Source: Pedobacter zeae
GTDB lineage: Bacteria; Bacteroidota; Bacteroidia; Sphingobacteriales; Sphingobacteriaceae
Length of the DNA: 64,000 nucleotides
Assembly: GCF_014196715.1 (NCBI RefSeq)
Contig: NZ_JACIEF010000003.1
Coordinates: 151,777 to 215,776, forward strand
Reading direction: 5' to 3'
A program made the translations under genes and the position numbers. Below, piece by piece: positions 17,766 to 25,475 of this stretch. Under the pieces are notes generated by a model, which worked only from the letters and a program-made list of their open reading frames with translations, had not been told where the DNA came from and did no database searches. How positions within the stretch are numbered: position 1 is the stretch's first letter; the number at the start of each line of letters is the position of its first letter.

Positions 17766-20732
17766 TTAGAAACCAACATTTAAGCCCAAAGTATATGTAC
17801 GTGGACGAGGGTAAAGGTTATAATCGATACCCGAAACCAGTTCCGGATCTATTCCCTTGTATTTAGAAACCACAAACACGTTTTGGCAGTTTGCGGAGAT
17901 GCGCATATTAGCATTTCCGGTTTTCGACAGTTTACCAACATTATAAGATAAACCCAGGTTATCCATTTTCAGGAAAGAGGCATTTTTGATAAAATAATCG
18001 CTCAGGTACTGCACCCCTGAACTTCCTGAGAAGTTGGTTACATATAAATCTGAAGTGGAGTTATTCAGAATTCCCTGGGTACTCAATACGTTATTTCTAA
18101 TGCCAAAGTTTGACGAAATATTGTCGTAAACATAATTACCGATATTGGCTCTTAACACGGTGCTTGCTGTCCATTTTTTATAAGTAAATGAGGTATTGAA
18201 ACCCAGGATTACTTTAGGATCAGGTGATTTATAAAAATACTGGTCTGCGGCAGAAATGCTACCATCGCCGTTCAGATCCTGATAAACACCTTCAAGTGGT
18301 TTGCCATCGGCATTGTACACCTGTTTATATACATAGAATGAGCCCGGTAACTGGTTAACCGCGTTGTATTTCAGGTGGATACCTGTACCCCCGGTAATGT
18401 CACCAGCATCAATCTTGAAACCCGAATTTGGGTTTAAGGTCAGGTTGGTTACCTCTCTTTTATTGTATGCGGCATTGATTCCCAGTTCCCAACTTGTATT
18501 GGCTGTTTTAATGGCCACATAATTTAAGCTTACCTCAGCACCACGTACATCCATATTACCCACATTGGTGGTTAATACGTTGGTGAAGTTGGTTCCTACC
18601 GGAATAGTTACGGTACTTAACAGATCCTTGGTTTTTTTATAGTAAACATCAATGCTTCCATATAACCTTCCTTTTATAAAACCATAATCCAAGCCGGCAT
18701 TGTAAGTAGTGGTGGTTTCCCATTTCAAGTCAGGATCGTAACCCGCCGGACTGTAGTAGCTGTAGAAATTATTACCAACCTGGTATTGGCCATTGTTTGT
18801 GCTGGCGTAATATTTAGAAAGGTAATCATAGTTGCCGATACCATCTTTATTACCGGTTTCCCCATAACTTAAACGCAATTTCAGATCTGACAGGGTTTCG
18901 CTATTTTTCAAGAAATTTTCACCGATAATTCTCCAGGTAAAACCTACTGATGGGAAATAACCCCAACGGTTGTTCTGGGCAAATTTAGAGGAAGCATCGG
19001 CCCTTATGGTACCTGATAAGATATATTTCTCGTTCAAAGTATAGTTGAAGCGGCCGTAATAAGAAAGCAATTTGTTCTGCTCAACTGAAAAAGGGAAAAC
19101 AGGTGTAGTTAACAGTTCTCCGGTACCTTTATAGGTAGCGAAGTTGTAATTGGTAACTGCATCGTCGTAATAACCGTAACCAGCAGTTACATCAAATTTA
19201 CTTTTAATGCTTTCTACGGTTTTGGCGTAACTTAAATAGGCTTCAGAAAATTTGTTCATCTCGGTGTTTAACCGGTTTGAATATGATCCGCTGGTTGATG
19301 CGCTCTGTGCCGCATAAGTGGGCACGATGGTGCGGCCATAACCTTTTGAATAATCATAACCCAGGTTTACCACTGCATGTAATTCGGGTAAAAAATGGAA
19401 AGAATAATCCAGTTTCAAGTTACCAAAGCTTCTTGCAGCGTTTCCACGGTTATCCTGTTGCCTGATTAAGGCTACCGGATTGCGAGGGGCATTAGGATTA
19501 GGCACACCGGTGGAGCTTAGCCATTCGAAATACCCGCCATAGTTATTGTTGGCATAAACGGGTTGTGTAGGATCGAACTGAATTGCTGCGCCAATAGCAC
19601 CATCGTTGGGATATTGCGACTGGCTCAAAGAACCTTTTAAGTTCAGTTCGGCTTTGAGGTGATCGGTGAAAAACCGAGGCGCAACAGATATGGCACCCGT
19701 AGCCCTTTTCAACTTACTGGTAATCACCACCCCATCCTGATCAAGATAGCCTGCAGATACACGGTAAGGCACACCTTTTAAAGATCCGGCAATACTTAAA
19801 TTGTTATCTGTAGAGAATGCTTGCTGATAAATTTCATTTTGCCAATCGGTATTGGCTGTACCCAGCAATGCTTTTTGGGCAGCGGTACCATTTGCATTGA
19901 CAAAGGCCCGCACCTGATCGCCGGTAAGTACATTTACTTTTTTGGCAACGCTTGCAATTGAATTATTGGTACTGAAATTGATTACAGGCTCTCCGGATGC
20001 CCCTTTTTTAGTGGTGATCAGGATTACCCCATTAGATGCCCTTGATCCATAAATGGCCGTGGCATTTGCGTCTTTTAAAACGGTAAAGGTTTCGATATCA
20101 TTGGGATTGATCAATGATAACGGACTTGGTGCATTACCAATGCTGTTACCGCTGAAAGGCACTCCATCAACCACGATCAAAGGATCATTACTGGCATTGA
20201 GGGAGGCACCTCCACGGATACGGATAGTACTACCGCCACCTGGTGCTCCACCGCCCGAAACAATGTTTACACCCGCTACCTTACCCTGGATCAATTGCTC
20301 GGGTGTGGTAATGGTACCTTTCTGGAAATCCTTGGCATTTACCGTAGTGATTGAGCCTGTCAGGTTTTTCTTTTCTGCAGTACCATAACCGATTACCACC
20401 ACTTCGTTCAGTTTTTGGGCATCCGGCACCAATTGAAAATTAACCGTGGCGCCTGCTGAAATGCTTACGGCTTTATCAAGGCTCTGATAGCCTACAAAAC
20501 TTGCAGACAGTGTTATCGAACCGTTTGGTAATCCTGCTAGTTTGTAATTACCGTTAGCATCGGTTGATGTACTTCTTGTTGTTCCTTTAACAACTACAGA
20601 AGCACCAGGTAATGGTTGGCCGGTTTCGTCGAGCACCTGACCAGATACCGATCCGGTCTGTGCTTTTACCATTAATGCTGAAAAAACCAACAGCACCCAA
20701 AGCCCCTGTTTTAACAGGTAAAATACTCTCAT
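17766..20732 (-). CDS. susC: SusC TonB-dependent receptor of the starch locus
   Basis: Outer-membrane porin that imports starch fragments using TonB energy. The signal peptide ends at VKAQ. A carboxypeptidase-like extension follows at residues ~27-105 (VSGQVLDETGQPLPGASVVV), then the plug (VVIGYGTAEKKNLTGSI, TIRIRGGASL, LKDANATAIYGSRASNGVI) and a 22-strand-type barrel ending in YTLGLNVGF. The length, 988 residues, is typical. It is the first gene of the starch locus, 433 bp after the LacI gene, with two operator palindromes in that gap. Confidence 0.96.
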   Translation of the reverse strand: MRVFYLLKQGLWVLLVFSALMVKAQTGSVSGQVLDETGQPLPGASVVVKGTTRSTSTDANGNYKLAGLPNGSITLSASFVGYQSLDKAVSISAGATVNFQLVPDAQKLNEVVVIGYGTAEKKNLTGSITTVNAKDFQKGTITTPEQLIQGKVAGVNIVSGGGAPGGGSTIRIRGGASLNASNDPLIVVDGVPFSGNSIGNAPSPLSLINPNDIETFTVLKDANATAIYGSRASNGVILITTKKGASGEPVINFSTNNSIASVAKKVNVLTGDQVRAFVNANGTAAQKALLGTANTDWQNEIYQQAFSTDNNLSIAGSLKGVPYRVSAGYLDQDGVVITSKLKRATGAISVAPRFFTDHLKAELNLKGSLSQSQYPNDGAIGAAIQFDPTQPVYANNNYGGYFEWLSSTGVPNPNAPRNPVALIRQQDNRGNAARSFGNLKLDYSFHFLPELHAVVNLGYDYSKGYGRTIVPTYAAQSASTSGSYSNRLNTEMNKFSEAYLSYAKTVESIKSKFDVTAGYGYYDDAVTNYNFATYKGTGELLTTPVFPFSVEQNKLLSYYGRFNYTLNEKYILSGTIRADASSKFAQNNRWGYFPSVGFTWRIIGENFLKNSETLSDLKLRLSYGETGNKDGIGNYDYLSKYYASTNNGQYQVGNNFYSYYSPAGYDPDLKWETTTTYNAGLDYGFIKGRLYGSIDVYYKKTKDLLSTVTIPVGTNFTNVLTTNVGNMDVRGAEVSLNYVAIKTANTSWELGINAAYNKREVTNLTLNPNSGFKIDAGDITGGTGIHLKYNAVNQLPGSFYVYKQVYNADGKPLEGVYQDLNGDGSISAADQYFYKSPDPKVILGFNTSFTYKKWTASTVLRANIGNYVYDNISSNFGIRNNVLSTQGILNNSTSDLYVTNFSGSSGVQYLSDYFIKNASFLKMDNLGLSYNVGKLSKTGNANMRISANCQNVFVVSKYKGIDPELVSGIDYNLYPRPRTYTLGLNVGF

Positions 20733-21009
20733 ATCTGAAGCTCGTTTAAGTTTAAAAATTTGGTTAAATATTATAGTGATTTACACAGAGGCCTAATTTA
20801 CAGCTGTTAATGATATTTCAAAATTTATTTAAAAAATAAATTTCAGACCAAAATTTAGCGAAAAAAATCAGGATAAAAATTGGCTTTTTGGCGATGGTAA
20901 AAATCCATACAGGACAAATATTAAAATTATAATATCCTAAAAATCAATAAATTATAATTAATAATTTTTTATTTAAAGTGTGAAAATTACACTAAGCAAT
21001 TTTTAAGGC

Positions 21010-21035
21010 TTTTTTCGGGAACGTTCCCGAAAAAA
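21010..21035. promoter_or_regulatory. Operator palindrome 1 (LacI-type)
   Basis: Perfect 26-bp inverted repeat with core TCGGGAACGTTCCCGA (21015-21030) and flanking T6/A6. Odd symmetry around a central CG is the usual form of LacI-family operators. The LacI-type gene ends 131 bp away, so binding by that protein is inferred. Confidence 0.85.
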
Positions 21036-21053
21036 TTGGAGAAAATTCCGGTT

Positions 21054-21079
21054 GATTTTCGGGAACGTTCCCGAAAATC
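21054..21079. promoter_or_regulatory. Operator palindrome 2 (LacI-type)
   Basis: Second perfect 26-bp inverted repeat with the same 16-bp core TCGGGAACGTTCCCGA, here flanked by GATTT/AAATC. Its centre is 44 bp from the centre of palindrome 1, about four helical turns, which would put two dimers on nearly the same DNA face. Confidence 0.85.
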
Positions 21080-21165
21080 AGTCAGAATTCTGCGTATTTT
21101 ACACTAAGTGAAGATTTTTTTTGAAAATTTCTGACCAAAAACGGGCTCATTTTTTAAGCCGTTTT

Positions 21166-22179
21166 TTAGTCATTTCTGGTCGAATTCCGCTTGATGATTT
21201 TAGATGTTAAAACCACCTCATTTGACGGGCTTTTATCGGCACGATCATCCAAAATAGTAAACAGTAATTTAGCCGCTTCTTCTCCGATTTCGGTAGCGGG
21301 CTGAGTGATGGTGGTGAGCGAAGGGTTTAGCAAAGGAGCAATTTCCAAACTGGAGAAACTGATCACTTTTAACGCTTTTGGTATGCTGATATTGAGATCG
21401 TAACAGGCATAATAAGTAGCGAAAGCCAAACGCTCTACAGAGGTAAAAATACCATCTGGCTTTAATTGCGTTAAAGCCTCTTTGATGATCACGCTATTTT
21501 CTTCATAACTGTTGCTGCAATCTACAATCAGGTTTTCTTCAAAGGGAACCTGGTGTTTAGCCAGTGCATCAAGATAGCCTTGCATACGGGTTTTACCTAT
21601 TGATAAACTTTTATTCACCACAAGGTAAGCAATTCTGGTACAGCCCTGCTCTATTAAATGTTCTGTTGCCAGAAAACTGCTGTTATAATCGTTTGTAATT
21701 ACCCTTGGCGTATCGATGTCTTCATAAATCCGGTCGAAAAACACCAATGGTAATCTTTTACTGCCAAATTTATTAAGGTAATTATGATCGTCGGCCTCTC
21801 CCGAAACCGACATGATAATGCCATCGGCCCTACCATTGTGCAGGTGGCGGATGAAAGTTACTTCCTTTTGATACTCATCATCCGTTACATAAATTAGAAT
21901 ATGGTACCCATTTTCACGGGCTACGCGTTCAATACCATGAATGGCCTGGGAGAAATAATTATTTGCCAGTTCGGGCACAATAACGGCAATGGTTTTGCTT
22001 TTCTGCTCTCTTAAATTACTGGCATAGTGGTTGGGCTGATAGTTCAATTCTTTCGCCTTAGCCAATATACGCGCCTTGGTAGCACTATTTATATCACTGT
22101 TATCTCTAAAAGCCCTCGAAATTGTAGAAGTAGATAAATTTAATGCTTCCGCTAATTTCTTAATATTAATGCTGTCCAT
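21166..22179 (-). CDS. LacI-family transcriptional regulator of the starch locus
   Basis: DNA-binding sugar sensor of 337 residues. The N-terminal helix-turn-helix (INIKKLAEALNLSTSTISRA, residues 4-23) and hinge are followed by a periplasmic-binding-protein-like sensor domain from about residue 62 (KTIAVIVPELANNYFSQAIH). It sits directly upstream of susC on the same strand with twin palindromic operators between, so it most likely controls the sus genes and perhaps responds to maltose. Bacteroides uses the unrelated SusR for this, so the LacI type reflects the Sphingobacteria/Flavobacteria arrangement. Confidence 0.93.
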   Translation of the reverse strand: MDSINIKKLAEALNLSTSTISRAFRDNSDINSATKARILAKAKELNYQPNHYASNLREQKSKTIAVIVPELANNYFSQAIHGIERVARENGYHILIYVTDDEYQKEVTFIRHLHNGRADGIIMSVSGEADDHNYLNKFGSKRLPLVFFDRIYEDIDTPRVITNDYNSSFLATEHLIEQGCTRIAYLVVNKSLSIGKTRMQGYLDALAKHQVPFEENLIVDCSNSYEENSVIIKEALTQLKPDGIFTSVERLAFATYYACYDLNISIPKALKVISFSSLEIAPLLNPSLTTITQPATEIGEEAAKLLFTILDDRADKSPSNEVVLTSKIIKRNSTRND

Positions 22180-22471
22180 TTTTGGCTGTTAAACCCAATT
22201 AGTTTGAATAAACGCCGTAAATATAAACTATAAATGTCCAAAATATTTGATAAGCTTAAAAATTGTACATTTCGTGTTCCAATGACACATCCAGAACCCG
22301 GCGCTGTAATCCGGCAGCAAAATAGTTTAACCGGCGTACCGGAATTTATTTAAATAAATATTCATTTTTTTTAAAACAAAAAGCATCTTTGCCGCATTAA
22401 TAATTTATACGCTACCGACCATCTTCTCATTTACCGGTTGAAAAACAAACGATATGAAATAAAATTACAAA

Positions 22472-22831
22472 ATGGGAAATAAGAAAATACTCATTGCTGA
22501 CGACGACGAAGGAATTGTTGATGCTGTAACAATGATTCTGGAAGTGATGGGTTATGATGTTGAATTTACGTATGATGGTGGGGCGGTTATAGATGCAGTA
22601 AAAAACAAGCCGGATCTGATTATGCTGGATATCTGGATGAGTGGACATGATGGCAGGGATATCTGCAGGCAGCTTAAAAATGATCCTCAATATAAAGAAA
22701 TCCCCATTTTAATGATCTCGGCAAGTAGAGACATCCGGCAATCTGCGCTGGATGCAGGTGCAAATGATTTTATGGAAAAACCATTTGAAATGGACTCGTT
22801 ACTGAACAGGGTAGAAATTTTATTGGATTAG
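22472..22831 (+). CDS. Single-domain response regulator (CheY-like receiver)
   Basis: A 119-residue stand-alone receiver domain, phosphorylated by an unknown histidine kinase. The acidic pocket is Asp10-Asp12 (ILIADDDEG). The phosphoacceptor is Asp53 (LIMLDIWMSG), the switch Ser is in ILMISAS and the conserved Lys in FMEKPFEM. There is no output domain and no kinase gene nearby, so it probably acts by protein-protein contact in a phosphorelay. It is on the plus strand, unlike the starch locus, and flanked by repeat-rich DNA downstream. Confidence 0.92.
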   Translation: MGNKKILIADDDEGIVDAVTMILEVMGYDVEFTYDGGAVIDAVKNKPDLIMLDIWMSGHDGRDICRQLKNDPQYKEIPILMISASRDIRQSALDAGANDFMEKPFEMDSLLNRVEILLD

Positions 22832-23448
22832 CGCACTACCACTTAGAAACTTTACTTCCAATTCATTTCAAGGTTTTTTGCATGATAATCCGCTTAATCA
22901 TTTCCTGATTTTAAACACTAATCGATATTTGGAGCGCAGCACTTGTACACTACAGAGCGTTTGCTCCCGTTTTCCGCTTTTACGCTTTCCCGAAAGTTCG
23001 GGATGCCTCGTTGCTGCAGGGTAATGCTCCAACCGGGTCCAGGTTGGCCAAAACAGCATTTCATTTGTGAGGTTGCAGCGTGCACCAACCCTTGTTCATA
23101 AACCTGATTGAGCGGAATAGCCCGAATCCCGATTTAAGCATTCATAATTTTGTTTATCGGTATGCTTGCTTGTTCCACAGGTTTCATCGGGAGAGGACTA
23201 TAAGCGAAAGCAGGACTGCAAACCGCCAAGAACCACAAACTGCTCATTTCCTGATTTGAAACACTAATCTATTTGGAGCGCAATGCTCGTGAAAAACAAT
23301 AGTTATCTCATTGTTTTGCTGCAGGATAACGCTCAATGCCCTTGGTTAATAGATCCGGGAACGAGTTCTTCATAACGAAAAGCGCTTAAAATAGATTTGT
23401 TTTAAGCCGAGACACTAACCTTGAACCATTAATAACAGCACACTCACT
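22832..23448. repeat. Gene-free region with degenerate dispersed repeats
   Basis: No coding potential is seen over 617 bp. A direct repeat beginning TCATTTCCTGATTT and ending in TTGGAGCGCA occurs at about 22898-22940 and again at 23244-23282. A segment around 23210-23260 (GACTGCAAACCGCCAAGAACCA then TCATTTCCT) recurs near 25290-25335. The GAGGTTGCAG-GTGCA segment near 23070 recurs near 3430. These look like remnants of a dispersed intergenic element. Confidence 0.6.
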
Positions 23449-23808
23449 TTAGTATTTATTAATTTCTTTAAAATAAATCTTTTCGGGCAGTTGTTTAAAA
23501 ACAAACTCCGTTACATGGCAAAGCCAAATTTTGTGATTTTTAAATTCTTTCCTAAATGTTTCCAACAGGTAATCGCCACCACCGCCCAGATTTTCTTCCC
23601 GAGCGTACACCAGATCTAAAATTTCAGCATTTTCAATCGGCTCATCAGCCATTAATAATGTACATTCATTTTCGGCTGCGGCTATCCAGTTCAACAGTTC
23701 GTCAGCCCCTTCTACCATTTGTAAATCTTCAATGGCACCGCCCCATTCGGGTATATCGGCATACCATTCGTGTTTGGCATTTTTATAAAAACGAATTGCT
23801 CTCTCCAT
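23449..23808 (-). CDS. Small conserved hypothetical protein (possibly DUF6717)
   Basis: A 119-residue soluble protein starting at the ATG at 23808 (MERAIRFYKNAKHEWYADIP). Upstream in-frame codons to 23940 overlap the divergent DNA polymerase IV gene and lack the character of the rest. It has an acidic middle (EDLQMVEGADELLNWIAAAE) and a C-terminal half with aromatic residues (HKIWLCHVTEFVFKQLPEKI). There is no signal peptide or membrane helix. I recall similar short Bacteroidota proteins under DUF6717, but no function is known and the assignment is tentative. It is divergent from dinB with a 65-bp gap. Confidence 0.7.
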   Translation of the reverse strand: MERAIRFYKNAKHEWYADIPEWGGAIEDLQMVEGADELLNWIAAAENECTLLMADEPIENAEILDLVYAREENLGGGGDYLLETFRKEFKNHKIWLCHVTEFVFKQLPEKIYFKEINKY

Positions 23809-23873
23809 ATTATGTAAAGAAAAAAAATCCAGCCCAATAATTCTGATAAAAATCGCGAAATTTAGATCATTGC

Positions 23874-24974
23874 ATGTCTGATACAATTCCACCGGTTTTA
23901 AGAAAAATAATCCACATCGATATGGATGCATTTTATGCATCTGTAGAGCAACGCGATTTCCCCGAGTACCGCGGAAAACCCTTAGTGGTTGGGGGCAAAC
24001 CGGATAGCCGTGGAGTGGTTTCTACAGCCAGTTATGAAGCCCGTCAGTATGGGATCCGTTCGGCAATGCCATCGAGTAAAGCCTACCAGCTTTGCCCAAC
24101 GGCCATTTTCGTATATCCACGTTTTGATGCCTATACCGCGGTTTCGAAAGCAATCAGAGAAATTTTTAGCCGTTATACTGATCTGATCGAACCCCTTTCA
24201 TTGGATGAAGCTTACCTGGATGTAACGATCGACAAACTCGGAATCGGATCGGCTATTGATATTGCACAATCAATTAAAGATGCAATTAAAAATGAGTTAA
24301 ACTTAACCGCTTCGGCGGGCGTATCGATCAATAAATTTGTGGCTAAAGTAGCATCAGACATGAACAAACCTGATGGTTTAACTTTTATTGGTCCATCGAA
24401 GATTGAAGCTTTTATGGAAAAACTGCCGGTAGAAAAGTTCTTCGGGGTAGGCAAAGTTACCGCGGCCAAAATGAAGGCCATGCAGATTAATACCGGTGCA
24501 GATTTAAAAAAACTGACGGAAGCACAACTTATTGCCCAATTCGGAAAATCGGGGAGCTTTTATTATAAAATTGTACGTGGGATAGACGACCGGCCTGTTC
24601 GTGCAAATCGCGAAGCAAAATCGGTAGGTGCTGAAGATACTTTTTCTGAAGATACCAACGAAGATGCCGTAATGCATGATCTGCTGAAACAGATCAGTGA
24701 AACCGTGGCCAAACGTTTAGAAAAATACCAGCTAAGTGGAAAAACGGTTACCTTAAAAATCAAGTTTGCTGATTTTAAACTGATTACGCGCAGCCGCTCT
24801 TTCGCTACACCGATTAACAAAGCTGCAGTAATCTATGCTGAAGCCATTAAACTTTTGGAAGAGGCGGCAATCGGCACCACCCAGGTCAGGCTGTTGGGCA
24901 TCACCTTATCGCGGTTTTATGATGATGTGGAGATAGAAAAACCAGAAAGCAATCAACTGGAGTTTGAGTTTTGA
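23874..24974 (+). CDS. dinB: DNA polymerase IV (Y-family translesion polymerase)
   Basis: Error-prone polymerase that copies past damaged bases. The 366-residue protein has the catalytic palm motifs IIHIDMDAFYASVEQRD (residues ~12-28) and PLSLDEAYLDV (about 108-118), a steric-gate region, helix-hairpin-helix (KVTAAKMKAMQINTGADLKK) and a little-finger domain. The extreme C-terminus, ESNQLEFEF, resembles a beta-clamp-binding motif. It is transcribed alone on the plus strand. Length is typical. Confidence 0.96.
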   Translation: MSDTIPPVLRKIIHIDMDAFYASVEQRDFPEYRGKPLVVGGKPDSRGVVSTASYEARQYGIRSAMPSSKAYQLCPTAIFVYPRFDAYTAVSKAIREIFSRYTDLIEPLSLDEAYLDVTIDKLGIGSAIDIAQSIKDAIKNELNLTASAGVSINKFVAKVASDMNKPDGLTFIGPSKIEAFMEKLPVEKFFGVGKVTAAKMKAMQINTGADLKKLTEAQLIAQFGKSGSFYYKIVRGIDDRPVRANREAKSVGAEDTFSEDTNEDAVMHDLLKQISETVAKRLEKYQLSGKTVTLKIKFADFKLITRSRSFATPINKAAVIYAEAIKLLEEAAIGTTQVRLLGITLSRFYDDVEIEKPESNQLEFEF

Positions 24975-25414
24975 TAGTTAAACATCAACATTGTTAGTCT
25001 GAGCCTGTCGAAGACCCTTACCAGTCGAAAAAACAAAAAATATTTGTCCTTCGACGGGCTACCATTGACAGATCCCATAGAAGAATCGTCTTTACAATAA
25101 ATTATCTCTCAGGATGACAAAACTTTTTTGTTTTCGACTTAACTTAATCACATTGGGGTAACGCTACAACCAGGACTAAATGGCCAAAACAGTATTTCAT
25201 GTTCGGGGTTCCGGGATGCAGAAACCATTGTTAATAAACCCGACAACAGCGGCAGCCTCCGATTTTTCATCGGAGCTATAGCGCATGGCGGGACTGAAAA
25301 CCGCCAAGAACCAGAAGCCATTCATTTCCTAATTCTAACAAGTACTAAATAGCGCTTTTCCGCTTGTATACATCAAGCTTTTCATTCGTCTTTAAGAACA
25401 CAATTGGATGGAAA
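24975..25414. repeat. Gene-free region with dispersed and inverted repeats
   Basis: Nothing coding is visible. At 24995-25125 a GAGCCTGTCGAAG segment and a later CCTTCGAC segment, then CAGGATGACAAA, form the decayed inverted repeat commonly scattered between genes in Pedobacter-like genomes. At 25190-25340 a second degenerate element is shared with 23.05-23.27 kb (CCAAAACAGTATTTCAT; GACTGAAAACCGCCAAGAACCA). Confidence 0.55.
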
Positions 25415-25448
25415 TAAAAAAGGTCCTGCAAATTAATGCAGAACCTTA
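25415..25448 (-). terminator. Terminator of the glutaminase-like gene
   Basis: On the minus strand AAGGTTCTGCA pairs with TGCAGGACCTT around a short AT-rich loop, followed by TTTTTATTT. It lies 28 bp after the stop of the upstream gene. Confidence 0.8.
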
Positions 25449-25475
25449 GATTGTTAATTTAATGGACGTGAGTTA

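Larger units (their letters stand above)
20733..21165. promoter_or_regulatory. susC upstream region
   Basis: AT-rich, gene-free region of 433 bp between the LacI-type gene and susC. Its main feature is a pair of perfect palindromes listed separately. No clear TAnnTTTG/TTTG promoter pair is visible; AATATTTG on the minus strand near 20911-20918 is a one-mismatch candidate for the -7 element. Confidence 0.5.

Noticed and set aside
21166..22179. The LacI-type protein as regulator of the 28-46 kb operon too
   Set aside because: Its likely operator has a GGGAACGTTCCC core whereas the operon sites have TTAAACGTTTTA; only the central AACGTT is shared, so a different regulator is more likely.
23809..23940. 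Upstream extension of the small hypothetical gene
   Set aside because: The extra 44 codons overlap the 5' end of the divergent DNA polymerase IV gene, and the ATG at 23808 gives a compact conserved-looking protein.
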